A DNA stretch of 42,237 nt, taken from the NCBI GenBank assembly GCA_905478925.1, contig CAJQKQ010000048.1, positions 1 through 42,237 on the forward strand, read 5' to 3'. How positions within the stretch are numbered: the first letter of the stretch is position 1; every line of letters begins with the position of its first letter. The notes below the pieces were generated by a model, which worked only from the letters and a program-made list of their open reading frames with translations, was not told the DNA's origin and searched no databases. Source of the DNA: an uncultured Verrucomicrobiales bacterium. Lineage in GTDB: Bacteria > Verrucomicrobiota > Verrucomicrobiia > Verrucomicrobiales > Akkermansiaceae. The position numbers were made by a program, and so were the translations under genes. Shown piece after piece: positions 17,465-26,481 of the stretch.

Positions 17465-19744
17465 CTATTCGGTAACTATTTTGATTGAACCCCAATAGCC
17501 AAACTCGTTCTCCCAATTGTTTGCCCGATTTTCGAGAATGAGATCAATCGATTTTCCGGCGAATTTTGAGAGGTCAATTTCGAGATCGAGCCATTCAGTT
17601 TTCACGGTTTTGTAGCTGACGATTTGATCGTGGAGCACCTCTTTATTCGCCAGGATCCGCAGTTGCCAGTCGCCGTGAGGATGGTAGCTCGCCCGGGCCT
17701 TTAGTGTGGTTTTCTGACCCGCCGGAATCTTCACGGTTCGTTTCAGAGAACAGGGAGTGTCTTTGTCTTTCGGATGCGTCTGAAAGCCCTGTTCATTCCG
17801 AAATTCCTGCAGTTTTCTGACTCCACCCTTTCCTACATTGAAGGGCTCAAACCCGGGGGCATACTTGGCGACGATGCTCTTCCATTTCGCTGATTTATTG
17901 ACCCCTTGATCATCGGTTTTCGTCAAAGAACCACTCGCCATACGGCGGACAACGGATTTCTTAAGGAACGGAATTTTACCCAAAAGGGCCGTCTGAAGCG
18001 CCTTGTCAGGAAACTGCGGCACGGCGGGCTCGAGCGCGAACCAGAGAAGGCGGGGAATGTTGCTGTCGGCGATGTCCTCTTCGTGTTGAGCGAGAGCACC
18101 CAGAATCGGCCAGCGTTGCTCGATGGGCAGTCGACCCAGCGCGGAAGCAAGATAGAGGCGGACGGTTGGGGACTCGTCGTTCGTGGCCATTTCCAAAAAC
18201 TTAGCGAGAACGTCGTCGCCCGGCTTCTTATCATCCATGAGCAACTGCACCGACCACGCCCGAATGTGCTCGTCGTCGTGATCCAGCAGGGCGATCAGTG
18301 TCTTCTTTCTGTCACCCGAATAAGCTCCGGTGACATGCATCGCCCAATGGGCCCGCAGTCGTTTCGGGGTGGTGGTCGCCTCCGTGAACTGTTTTTCGAG
18401 CGCAGCGTAGACGGCTTTCTGATCAAGTTTCCCCGCGGCGGAGCGGGAGTGCAACTCAACACGAGCCTGCCGGACATACCAATCATTCGCGTGGCTTTGC
18501 ATGGCCACCAGCTCGAGGTCGGAGAGTTTTCCAATGTTGGGCCGCGCGATTTTTTTCGCCCCCTTCGGCATGATGCGATAAATTCGTCCACTGTCGGGGA
18601 AGTTGATCGCGTTGCCGCAAATGTCCGTGTCGTGCCAATCCAGAATATAGACACCACCGTCGGGGCCGATCTCAACACTGAAACCAACCCACGCGAGATC
18701 GTTGGTGGGCATAAAGTCTTCGCCGTGTTTCCCGATGTAACTCGATCCCTTCGGGACCATCACATCGGTGAGGACCGAGTGCTCGTGAATGTTGCACATG
18801 AAAAGCTGGTCGCGGTATTTCTCAGGAAAGGTATCAGCGAGATAGAACCGAGCTCCGCCATGTGCCGAGAGATGGGTGTGATCGCGAATCGTTTTGATGT
18901 CGTCGTAGACATAAGGATTCACGTGGGCCTTGGACTGTTTGTGATAAATACCGCCCTGAACCACGTGAAACAAATGCGGGATCACACAACAGGTTGCGAA
19001 GCCATGGCCGATATCATTGAAATCGAATCCCCACGGGTTCGAAAGCCCACGGGCGAAAACTTCGAACTCCTTTTTGACCGGGTGAAATCGCCAGATTCCG
19101 GCGTCGATAAAGGTCCGATCCTCTTTCGGAGTGCCGGGTTTCCCGACCCACGATTCAGTGAAAACCCCGTGGCATCCATACATCCAACCGTCCGGGCCCC
19201 AAATGAAGCTGTTCAGTGTTTCGTGTCGGTCCTGGAAGCCCCAACCGTCGAGCAAGACCTCGGGTTTTCCGTCAGGGACATCATCGCCATCCGCATCCGG
19301 AATGAACAGCAACTCAGGCGGTGAACCGAGATAAACTCCTCCAAATCCCACCGCGATTCCCGAGGAAAATTTGATTTGGTCGGTGAACAGTTTTTTCGTA
19401 TCAAAGACGCCATCGCTATCGGTATCTTCGAAGATTTGAATGCGGCTGAGAATCTCATCCTGATTGTGGTTCCCTCGATTGACGTAGTTGTAGTTTTCGA
19501 CAACCCAGACTCGACCGCGGTCGTCGAAGGTGAAGGCAATAGGTTCCCCAATGTCTGGTTCCGCCGCAAAGATCGAGACTTCGAATCCCTCGGGGATTTC
19601 CATGGCTGCGACGGCTTCGGCGGGTTTCAGAAAAGGCGCGTCGCTGTTTTTGTGTTGCTTCCCGCGCTGTGCGAATGCTGCGGATGGAAGGCAAAGGAAC
19701 AAACAAATGAGTTTGAATCGTGATGCTGATAAGTTGGTTTTCAT
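17465..19744 (-). CDS. PVC-type membrane-bound dehydrogenase-like protein (TIGR02604 type) without its haem domain
   Basis: The 759-residue exported protein starts with a signal peptide (ending SAAFAQ). Residues 40-400 resemble the Pirellula/Verrucomicrobium-type dehydrogenase propeller domain: IPEGFEVSIFAAEPDIGEP, GRVWVVENYNY, DTDSDGVFD, GPDGWMYGCHG, GPDGGVYILDWHDTDICG. Residues 410-600 look like helical HEAT-type repeats, and the last 100 residues form a beta-rich end. Unlike many relatives it has no CxxCH cytochrome motif. A separate, broken gene upstream (19764-20943) does encode that haem domain. ATG 19744 gives the signal peptide. The function of these proteins is poorly known; sugar oxidation at the cell surface is often assumed. 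Confidence 0.75.
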   Translation of the reverse strand: MKTNLSASRFKLICLFLCLPSAAFAQRGKQHKNSDAPFLKPAEAVAAMEIPEGFEVSIFAAEPDIGEPIAFTFDDRGRVWVVENYNYVNRGNHNQDEILSRIQIFEDTDSDGVFDTKKLFTDQIKFSSGIAVGFGGVYLGSPPELLFIPDADGDDVPDGKPEVLLDGWGFQDRHETLNSFIWGPDGWMYGCHGVFTESWVGKPGTPKEDRTFIDAGIWRFHPVKKEFEVFARGLSNPWGFDFNDIGHGFATCCVIPHLFHVVQGGIYHKQSKAHVNPYVYDDIKTIRDHTHLSAHGGARFYLADTFPEKYRDQLFMCNIHEHSVLTDVMVPKGSSYIGKHGEDFMPTNDLAWVGFSVEIGPDGGVYILDWHDTDICGNAINFPDSGRIYRIMPKGAKKIARPNIGKLSDLELVAMQSHANDWYVRQARVELHSRSAAGKLDQKAVYAALEKQFTEATTTPKRLRAHWAMHVTGAYSGDRKKTLIALLDHDDEHIRAWSVQLLMDDKKPGDDVLAKFLEMATNDESPTVRLYLASALGRLPIEQRWPILGALAQHEEDIADSNIPRLLWFALEPAVPQFPDKALQTALLGKIPFLKKSVVRRMASGSLTKTDDQGVNKSAKWKSIVAKYAPGFEPFNVGKGGVRKLQEFRNEQGFQTHPKDKDTPCSLKRTVKIPAGQKTTLKARASYHPHGDWQLRILANKEVLHDQIVSYKTVKTEWLDLEIDLSKFAGKSIDLILENRANNWENEFGYWGSIKIVTE

Positions 19745-19763
19745 TCGAAGAGGTAGTGAGTGG

Positions 19764-20943
19764 CTATTTGTGAGAATTAGGTTTCGGCAGCGCTACTTGC
19801 GCCTTCGTTTGCATATACTTGAAGAGGTTCAGGACCTCATCCGGGGTCAGGGTTTTCAATAATCCCTCCGGCATCATCGAGATATTTGAAGTCTCGCGAG
19901 ATTTAATGTCACTCTTGGCGACCGTGGACTTCTGCCCGACCATACTGAGGACGATTTTCTGGTCATCTTCTCCAGTGACACTTCCAACGAGGACTTGGCC
20001 GTCGTTTGTGGTCACGGTTACCATCTTGTAGGCATCGGGAATGTCCCCACTGGGATCGATGACGTTGAGCAGCAGATAATTGAGATCTCCGCGGTTCGAT
20101 CCGGTGAGGTCCGGCCCAATAATCCCGCCTTCGCATACATCTGATGACAGGCCATGCAGGCTTTTTGATAAACCGCTCGGCCGCGTGAAGCGCTCGCTTT
20201 TGCCAGTTCCCCGGGCCTTGCGATTCTCACGTATTCGGCAATGAGCGATTCCTTGTCTTCATTTAACTCGAGGACTCCATAGGTTTTGGTGAATTTGCCT
20301 CCGAGTAGTTTTCCGAGGGAGCGTATCGCGTAGACGGGGATGGCTTGTTTCGAAATGGTCTTGGCTTCGAGTGCTTGGAAAAGCGATTCGGCGTACTGCT
20401 TTCGTGTTGCGAGGGTTTCAATGACGGCTCGCTGGGCGGCTGGATCAAAGTCGGGATACCGCTCTAACAAGAGCTCCCCGGCGTTGGGGATTTCCAAGGT
20501 CGAAAAGCCACGGATCGCTTCGATCCGGAGTGGCTCTTCATCGAGAAGGGTCTTTAAGATGGCAGGGAGCTCATGGCGTCGCTGAATGAGCAGCGATGCG
20601 AGCGCTGAATGAGCAGCGATGCGAGCGCTGAACGTCGATCATCAAGATCGGCTGTTTTGTCTTTCAAGGTCGCGATCGCCTGCAGGGTCGCCGATTCGTC
20701 GCCGAAAATCTGGCCGAGTTGCTTGGTGAGCTTTTTCAGTTCGCTGTCATCGCTGTTTAGCAACTTCGCGCTAAGCTCCGACCAACCTTCCGGCGGCGTG
20801 ACATTCCGCTGACCCTCGAGTCCCAGAATAATGCCGCTGATTAGTAATTTCTGTATTTCAGGATTCTCCGATGAATCGATCGCTTTTACCAAGGGCGCGA
20901 GAGACTGACTGCTGTCCGATTTTTGCGCATTCGTCTGACCGCG
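19764..20943 (-). pseudogene. Broken PVC-type cytochrome (HEAT repeats plus CxxCH haem-binding domain)
   Basis: Three minus-strand reading frames in succession encode one protein. The first (down to 20554) has helical repeats such as GQRNVTPPEGWSELSAKLLN. The second (20497-20018) continues them and reaches the haem motif CMACH. The third (ending 19764) gives the end of the haem domain (SNISMMPEGLLKTLTPDEV). The first break is caused by a perfect 23-bp tandem duplication (20581-20626): removing one copy restores a continuous frame through RRHELPAILKTLLDEEPLRI. The second is a one-base loss just after CMACHQMYAKAG; adding one base restores IGPDLTGSN. The 5' part (propeller domain) is absent and the frame begins right after the ThuA stop. 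Sequencing error could explain the second break but hardly the first. Confidence 0.75.
20581..20626. repeat. Perfect 23-bp tandem duplication
   Basis: Positions 20581-20603 and 20604-20626 are identical. The length is not a multiple of three and it shifts the frame of the cytochrome gene, so it looks like a recent slippage mutation. Confidence 0.9.
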
Positions 20944-21891
20944 TTAATCGGCATTGGGAACTTTGACCGTAGGTTTCTTTGCCGGTGGAGCTGGTTTCTT
21001 TTTCTGCCCTTTGTCATCGAGGTTCAGTTTCATCTCTTCATCGCTTGGCGTTTTTGAGGGAACGCCAGCTTCCGGAACATCGACATGCGCCGTCCAAAGG
21101 ATCGCGTTCAACACCACTTTGCGGAACATGTCATTCTGCCAACTCACGTGGAAATGCCCGCCCGTAAAACCAAATCCACGTCCCTTGCCGTCAGGTCGCT
21201 GGTAGGCCCAAGCAACGTGCTGGCTCTCGCCATTCGCCACCGCACGGCGCACATCCGGATTTCCACTCCGTGCACCATCTGGTCGCTTCAACGTTTCCGG
21301 CGGAGGCAGATCGGAAAGAACCGGCGTGACGCCCTTCAGACCGGCGACGAAGCGCATGTGATAATACCACTCGTCATCCACGCTGAACGGCTCCAATCCG
21401 TTGGAGATCGGGTGATCCGGGAAGTTCTTGAAGTTCGGTTTCCAGTGCGGGTTCACCGACCAATTTAGATCACAGTATCCACCCATCCACTCCGAAAACT
21501 TCTTTCCAGGCACTCCAGTCAGCGCCTCCGTGGCCCAGTGAATCATGACCAGTCCCGTCCCGTTCTTCATGAGCGCATCGAATTCCTCGAGATGCGGATT
21601 CAGGAGATGCCCATTATGTCCGGTGCAGAAGATGACAACGGACGCAGCGCCTTCGAGAACCTTCGGGTCCTTCGGATAGCCGTTCTCTGGCAAAACGATC
21701 GCTTCAATCCCGAGATTCGCTTCGTTGAGTCGTTTGGCCAAAAGAATATTTCCAGCACGATGCTCGTGAGCACCGGGGCCATGACTCGGCTTCCCCGAGA
21801 TGAAGATTACTTTTTTGGCGTCTTGTGCCGGAAGTCCGGACAGGCCGAGTCCAAAGAGACAAAGCGCGGGAAAGAGGGATTTCAGGGTCAT
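20944..21891 (-). CDS. Secreted ThuA-domain protein
   Basis: The 315-residue protein has a signal peptide (MTLKSLFPALCLFGLGLSGL) and the ThuA (trehalose-utilisation) glutamine-amidotransferase-like fold: KVIFISGKPSHGPGAHEH at the start, VVIFCTGHNGHL, GLVMIHWATEA, and the histidine-rich FTGGHFHVSW near the end. The tail is lysine/proline rich. ATG 21891 fits the signal peptide. The stop is followed at once by the broken cytochrome, and ThuA proteins commonly sit beside PVC dehydrogenase-like genes, where they are suspected to act on oxidised sugars; the reaction is not established. It lies 4 bp after the dehydrogenase gene. Confidence 0.8.
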   Translation of the reverse strand: MTLKSLFPALCLFGLGLSGLPAQDAKKVIFISGKPSHGPGAHEHRAGNILLAKRLNEANLGIEAIVLPENGYPKDPKVLEGAASVVIFCTGHNGHLLNPHLEEFDALMKNGTGLVMIHWATEALTGVPGKKFSEWMGGYCDLNWSVNPHWKPNFKNFPDHPISNGLEPFSVDDEWYYHMRFVAGLKGVTPVLSDLPPPETLKRPDGARSGNPDVRRAVANGESQHVAWAYQRPDGKGRGFGFTGGHFHVSWQNDMFRKVVLNAILWTAHVDVPEAGVPSKTPSDEEMKLNLDDKGQKKKPAPPAKKPTVKVPNAD

Positions 21892-21895
21892 GAGA

Positions 21896-22768
21896 TTAGT
21901 TTTTCCGTAGGGTTTCGATGACAGCCGACATGTCCTGGTCGCCATATCCGTCGTCGACCGCCTTCTGGAAAAGGCCGAGCGCGGTTTCCGCAGTCTTGAG
22001 GTCGAGAGATAGGGCCGCCGCTTCCTGCACGGCATACGAGAGGTCCTTGGCTAACAGGTGAAGGTGGAAAAACGGCGTGTAGTCCGCCGCTGTCATCCGC
22101 GCGGAAAGCAGTTTCACGAGCGGGCTTCCGGGTGCGCCATTGGTGAGCACGCCGAGCGCCGCCTCGCGGTCGAGATCGCAGCGCTCGATCATCGCCACCG
22201 CTTCGGCGATCGAAGCCAATTGGACACCGCAGACGAAGTTGTTGATCAGCTTGACCATCGCGCCGCTACCGGCCGGACCGAGGTGGGTGACCGTGCGGCC
22301 CATCGCGTCAAGGACGGGTCGGGCTTGGTCCAGCGCGGACTCCGTGCCGCCGACGAGGAAGTTCAGTTCTCCCGTAGCCGCCTGGGTCTTGCTGCCGGTC
22401 ACCGGTGCGTCGACGAACACGCAGCCGCGCTGCTCCGCCGCAGCCGCAAGCTCCTTGATCCACCCGACCGTCACCGTGCTGCACTCGATGCACACGGTTC
22501 CCGGCCCGGCCGCCGCCAGAGCGCCGTCGGGTCCCAGCCAGAGGGCGCGCGAGGCCTTGTCGTCGGCAACCATGCTGACGATCGCCCCGGCTCCCGCGGC
22601 CGCCTCGGCAGCCGTTTTCGCAACTGTCGCTCCGCGTTCGGCAAGAGGCTTCGCCTTGTCGGGATTCCGGTTGTAGATGTTCACCGGAAATCCCTTTTCC
22701 AAGAGGGTTCCGGCCATTCCTGAGCCCATCAGGCCCAGTCCGAGAAATGCAATAGGGGTATCGTTCAT
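21896..22768 (-). CDS. NAD(P)-dependent oxidoreductase of the 3-hydroxyisobutyrate dehydrogenase family
   Basis: The 290-residue cytoplasmic enzyme has the Rossmann motif GLGLMGSGMAGTLLEKG at the N-terminus, the family substrate motif VDAPVTGSKTQAATGEL near 120, and the catalytic-lysine segment GSGAMVKLINNF near 170. The family oxidises or reduces short beta-hydroxyacids such as 3-hydroxyisobutyrate or tartronate semialdehyde. ATG 22768 lies 4 bp after the stop of the FAH-family gene. In this operon it could act on a C3-C4 product of deoxysugar acid breakdown, for example lactaldehyde- or glycolaldehyde-derived acids; the substrate is not readable from sequence. Confidence 0.8.
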   Translation of the reverse strand: MNDTPIAFLGLGLMGSGMAGTLLEKGFPVNIYNRNPDKAKPLAERGATVAKTAAEAAAGAGAIVSMVADDKASRALWLGPDGALAAAGPGTVCIECSTVTVGWIKELAAAAEQRGCVFVDAPVTGSKTQAATGELNFLVGGTESALDQARPVLDAMGRTVTHLGPAGSGAMVKLINNFVCGVQLASIAEAVAMIERCDLDREAALGVLTNGAPGSPLVKLLSARMTAADYTPFFHLHLLAKDLSYAVQEAAALSLDLKTAETALGLFQKAVDDGYGDQDMSAVIETLRKN

Positions 22769-22772
22769 AAAA

Positions 22773-23771
22773 TTAGTGAAGTGTCTGGATGGTGACCGGT
22801 TGAGCGGTTTCGTGAGTGACGTGAACCGGATTGCGAAGAGCCCGGCCGAAGCCCTCGAAGGACATTTCCATGACGTCGCCATCGGCCAGCTCCACGCCGT
22901 CCCCGAAACTCAGGACGCAAGCGCCATAGTAGTGGACGTGCAGGTCGCCCGGCCGCCGGTGGTTCTCGAACTTGAAATGATGGGACTCGAGGTTGGCAAG
23001 GCTGTGGCACATCTCATCCTCGCCGGTTAGAATGTCTTTCGCCCATTGCTCGCGACCCTCGCGGAGGATGGAAACCTTCCCGGGAACCGAAGCGAATGAA
23101 GGATCGATCACCAGCTCCGGTCCCAGCGAACAGGTGCGTATCTTCGATCCTGCTAGGTTCAGGTAGTTGCGTTTCTCGAACTTGTGGTCGGAAAACTCGT
23201 TGCCCGCCGCCATGCCGATGCGGATCGGTCGGCCGCTCGCGTCGACCAGATAGATGCCAGCGATCTCCGCTTCCTCGCCGCCGTCCTCGGCATGGGCGGG
23301 AACATCCAAGGCCTCGCCGTGGGCGCGAAGGATGGAGCCGTCCCCCTTGTAAAACCATTCGGGCGCGGTTCCCGTATGACCCGCCGCAGGCTTCCCGCCT
23401 TCGACTCCCCAGCGGAACATGATCATGCTGTCGGTGAGCTGTTCCTCTTTCATCGTGTGCATCGACTGCCGGCTTTGCGCGCTGCCGAGGTGGGTCAGCC
23501 CGGTGCCGGATACGAGGCAGCGCGATGCGCCGTCCGGATGATCCAGCGGCGTCAACAAGCGCCAGTCCGACTCACCCTGATAGACCGAATCATAGGAAAT
23601 CGTTTCATCTGTCACACGCGATCGCACCAGATCTTGAAACGATGCACCCGAGGTGATCGCCTCCTGCGCCAGTTCGTAAACCGAGCTCGCATCCCGCAGC
23701 AAGCGCAGCACCGGTTCGTCGACCAGGGCAACCGCTCTGCGCTCATTTGTTTGAATTTGGACCAGTCTCAT
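22773..23771 (-). CDS. AraD1/GguC-family protein (fumarylacetoacetase superfamily)
   Basis: The 332-residue protein resembles the AraD1/GguC group of FAH-fold enzymes. Visible are a first half ending in GTGLTHLGSAQSRQ, then EWFYKGDGSILRAHG, the acidic metal-site segment GGEEAEIAGIYLVDASGRPI and GNEFSDHKFEKRNYLNLAGS, and DLHVHYYGACVLSFGDGV near the end. FAH-fold enzymes hydrolyse or dehydrate diketo or 2-keto-3-deoxy sugar acids. Its start ATG 23771 overlaps the stop of the rhamnonate dehydratase (ATGA), so the two are translationally linked. It probably handles the 2-keto-3-deoxy acid made by that dehydratase or its oxidised form. Confidence 0.75.
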   Translation of the reverse strand: MRLVQIQTNERRAVALVDEPVLRLLRDASSVYELAQEAITSGASFQDLVRSRVTDETISYDSVYQGESDWRLLTPLDHPDGASRCLVSGTGLTHLGSAQSRQSMHTMKEEQLTDSMIMFRWGVEGGKPAAGHTGTAPEWFYKGDGSILRAHGEALDVPAHAEDGGEEAEIAGIYLVDASGRPIRIGMAAGNEFSDHKFEKRNYLNLAGSKIRTCSLGPELVIDPSFASVPGKVSILREGREQWAKDILTGEDEMCHSLANLESHHFKFENHRRPGDLHVHYYGACVLSFGDGVELADGDVMEMSFEGFGRALRNPVHVTHETAQPVTIQTLH

Positions 23772-24949
23772 CACTCGATTATTTCGAAGTTTTTCAAGCT
23801 CTCCTCGTTCACCGTCAGGCCGAGGCCAGGAGTGTTCTCGTCGAGATCGATGTAGCCGTCCACCGGCACCGGTTCGCCGTCAAAACAATACCAGAATAGC
23901 TCGTTGCCGACCTCGACATCGACCTTCGGGAAGAACTCCGCCATCGGCGAGTTGAGGCTGGCCATGACGATGTGATAGTTGTGCATCTGCCCGGCGTGAG
24001 GGATGACCGGGATCGAGTGCGCCTCGGCGAGCGCCGCGATCTTGCGCGCCTGGGTGAGGCCGCCGACCCGGTTGGTGTCGAACTGGATGTAGTCCACGCC
24101 GCGCGCTTCGATCAATTCGCGGAATCCATAAAGCGTGAACTCGTGCTCACCGCCGGAGATCGGCACGCGGCCGGCCTTTTTCAATTCCGCGTAGCCGTGG
24201 ATGTCGTCGGGGATCACTGCTTCCTCCAGCCATCTCAGGTTGAATTCCTCGAGCCGCGGGATCATCCGTTTCGCATAGTCGAGGTTCCAGCCCATGTAGG
24301 CGTCGGCCATGATGTCGACGTCGTCGCCCACCGTTTCCCGCACCGTGCGGACGAGGTCGAGGTTCTTCCGCATGCCTTCCGCGCCATCGGTCGGCCCCCA
24401 GCCGAAGCGCAGTTTCATCGCCTGGTAGCCCTCGTCCTTGTAGCGCTTCGACTCGCTCGCCAGCTCGTCGAGCGGAGTTGAGTAAAGGCGGCTGGCATAG
24501 ACCGGGATCTTCGGTTTGGTGCGGCCGCCGAGCAGCCGATAGACCGGTTGCTTGGCCGATTTTCCGAGGATGTCCCACAACGCGATATCCACCGCGCTGA
24601 TCGCCACCATGCCGATTCCCTTGCGTCCGAACGCCATCGTCTTGCGATACATGTGCTGCCACAAGAATTCGATGTCCCATGGGTTTTCCCCGATCAAAAG
24701 TGGCGCGAGATAGTGGTCGATGACCTGCTTGGTGATGCGCGGTGAAAGCGCGGCATTGCCGATGCCGACCAGGCCGTCGTCGGTGAAAATCTCGACGATC
24801 AGCCAGCTGTGGAAGGTGAAGGTGCCCATCGTCGACTTGCTCAGCATGGGCGAGATGGCATCCATCGGGTTGGTGCAGAAGTGCGGCGGCAGTGGAACGG
24901 TCTTGCCGCGCCATTCGATGACACGGGTGCGGATTCTGGTGATTTTCAT
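23771..24949 (-). CDS. rhmD: L-rhamnonate dehydratase (enolase superfamily, RhmD)
   Basis: The 392-residue protein matches L-rhamnonate dehydratase, which removes water from L-rhamnonate to give 2-keto-3-deoxy-L-rhamnonate. The enolase-superfamily residues are in place: H23 in PPHFCTNPMD, metal ligands D216 (ADAYMGWN), E242 (WLEEAV) and E268 with neighbouring H269 (ISGGEHEFT), and the general base H318 in VIPHAGQMHNYH. The run YIQFDTNRVGGLTQARKI is characteristic of this subgroup. It is 13 bp from the transporter gene and overlaps the AraD1-family gene. Related acids such as L-lyxonate or L-mannonate are possible substrates. Confidence 0.88.
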   Translation of the reverse strand: MKITRIRTRVIEWRGKTVPLPPHFCTNPMDAISPMLSKSTMGTFTFHSWLIVEIFTDDGLVGIGNAALSPRITKQVIDHYLAPLLIGENPWDIEFLWQHMYRKTMAFGRKGIGMVAISAVDIALWDILGKSAKQPVYRLLGGRTKPKIPVYASRLYSTPLDELASESKRYKDEGYQAMKLRFGWGPTDGAEGMRKNLDLVRTVRETVGDDVDIMADAYMGWNLDYAKRMIPRLEEFNLRWLEEAVIPDDIHGYAELKKAGRVPISGGEHEFTLYGFRELIEARGVDYIQFDTNRVGGLTQARKIAALAEAHSIPVIPHAGQMHNYHIVMASLNSPMAEFFPKVDVEVGNELFWYCFDGEPVPVDGYIDLDENTPGLGLTVNEESLKNFEIIE

Positions 24950-24961
24950 AAAGCTGGGGTG

Positions 24962-26323
24962 TTAGGAAGTTTGAGGTTGGATATCGAGCTGCCGGATGCG
25001 CGGAACAACCACGCAGATGAGGATGAATGCGATGATGTGGAGCGAGCCGGCCACGATCAGGATGGGCGTGTAGCTGAAGCCGTGGTCGCGCAGGTAGCCG
25101 GCGGTCTGGCCGAGCACGACTCCGCCCAGCGCACCGCCGAGGCCGACCATCCCGGCCACCGTGCCGACCGAATGTCGCGGAATCATGTCGGTGGGCAGGA
25201 TCATGACGAGGGTGGACCACGACTGCTGGCCGAAGAAGGCCAGACTGAAAACGACGATCACCCAGGTGACCGAATCGAGCTGCGGGACCAGCATGACCCA
25301 AGGCATGAAGGCGGCGCTGATGCCGAGGGTGAGCTTGCGGGCCATGTTGACGGACGCCCCGCGCTTGAGAAGCGCGCTTGAGGACCAACCGCCAACCAAG
25401 CAGCCGACCCCGGCTGCGGCGTAGGGAATCCAGCCGACCCCGCTGGCGGAGCTGAACTTCATGTCGAACATTTCCATCAGGAACTTCGGCAGCCAGAACA
25501 TGTAGAAATACCACGCCGCGTCGGTAAGGAACTTCGCGCCGACCACGGCCCACACCTCCTTGTGACGGAGCAGCGCCTTGATCGGGACAGCGGCGGGTTT
25601 GGAGGCCACCACCACGGAGCCGTCATCCGTTTCGACGGCTTCCTCCGGCGGGTGGTATGCGATGAACCACCAGAGGGTCCACAGCAGTCCCATGGCGCCG
25701 CAGATGATGAACACCCAGCGCCACGGCGAGATGCCGAACCAACCGGTGTGATTGAGCACCAGCATGATGAGTGGCGGAGCGGCGACGGCGCCCACCGCCG
25801 TGCCGGCATTGATGATGCCCATCGCGGTCGAGCGTTCGTTGACGGGGAACCACTCGGTGACCGCCCGGGTCGCAGCGGGAAAACCGCCGCCCTCACCGGC
25901 GCCAAGGAGGAAGCGGCTGACCACCAACATGCAGAGGGCGAATGCCATGCCTCCGATCGCCGGCATGCCGAAATTGCCCGCCAGACCCTGGCTGGCGCAG
26001 GCGAGCGACCAGAAGATCATCACAATGAGGAACCCGCGGCGCGTGCCGAGGCGATCGAGCAGCCGTCCGCCACCGAGATACATCAGGCCGTAACTGATGA
26101 GAAAGGCCGAGTCGAAGAGCGCTTTGACCTGATCAGAGAAGGGGTAGTCCTTCTGGATCTCGCTGAGCGTCCACGGCAGCGTGAGCCGGTCCAGATAGCT
26201 CAACACGATCGCCGCGCTCACCATGATGGCGATCGCCCACCGGCCGGGGTGGGGTGCCGGATCGTCCGGATGCTTCAAATTCGTCGCTGGCTGTCCTCGC
26301 ATGTCATCGGGGTTTTCAATCAT
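24962..26323 (-). CDS. MFS transporter, anion:cation symporter (sugar-acid) type
   Basis: The 453-residue protein has about 12 hydrophobic segments and resembles the ACS family of the major facilitator superfamily, which includes hexuronate, galactarate and rhamnonate-type carriers. Visible are LSYLDRLTLPWTLSEIQKD in the first helix region, the loop motif GGRLLDRLGTRRGFL, and FLLGAGEGGGFPAATRAV followed by EWFPVNERSTAMG, all typical of ACS members. ATG 26323 (MIENPDDM) or the next Met seven codons on could serve as start. It is the first gene of the rhamnonate operon, with a palindrome and a tandem repeat upstream. It probably imports the sugar acid used by the dehydratase. Confidence 0.82.
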   Translation of the reverse strand: MIENPDDMRGQPATNLKHPDDPAPHPGRWAIAIMVSAAIVLSYLDRLTLPWTLSEIQKDYPFSDQVKALFDSAFLISYGLMYLGGGRLLDRLGTRRGFLIVMIFWSLACASQGLAGNFGMPAIGGMAFALCMLVVSRFLLGAGEGGGFPAATRAVTEWFPVNERSTAMGIINAGTAVGAVAAPPLIMLVLNHTGWFGISPWRWVFIICGAMGLLWTLWWFIAYHPPEEAVETDDGSVVVASKPAAVPIKALLRHKEVWAVVGAKFLTDAAWYFYMFWLPKFLMEMFDMKFSSASGVGWIPYAAAGVGCLVGGWSSSALLKRGASVNMARKLTLGISAAFMPWVMLVPQLDSVTWVIVVFSLAFFGQQSWSTLVMILPTDMIPRHSVGTVAGMVGLGGALGGVVLGQTAGYLRDHGFSYTPILIVAGSLHIIAFILICVVVPRIRQLDIQPQTS

Positions 26324-26351
26324 GGGTTTTACCCGCGCATACTGATGTCTC

Positions 26352-26364
26352 CGTATCGGATACG
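26352..26364. promoter_or_regulatory. Perfect 13-bp palindrome, candidate operator of the rhamnonate operon
   Basis: CGTATC-G-GATACG is a perfect inverted repeat with a single central base, 28 bp upstream of the transporter ATG. Odd-spaced palindromes of this type are common GntR-family operators, and a gntR fragment lies next to it. Confidence 0.45.
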
Positions 26365-26397
26365 TCAAGGTTCGGAGCGTTACTTTCATCAATTTGC

Positions 26398-26437
26398 CTG
26401 AGGAGCGTCGATTTTTCCTGATGAGCGTCGATTCCTC
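26398..26437. repeat. 20-bp tandem repeat, two units
   Basis: Units 26398-26417 and 26418-26437 share GAGCGTCGATT and differ at three positions. They lie 75-115 bp upstream of the transporter start and may be activator or repressor half-sites. Confidence 0.5.
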
Positions 26438-26481
26438 CTGAACTTGCCCGGTGTTACGGCCATACCTCCGGGCGACTCCCG

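Noticed and set aside
17906..19324. Long plus-strand frame (472 codons) opposite the PVC dehydrogenase-like gene
   Set aside because: It is antisense to a well-supported exported protein and shows no motif or signal.
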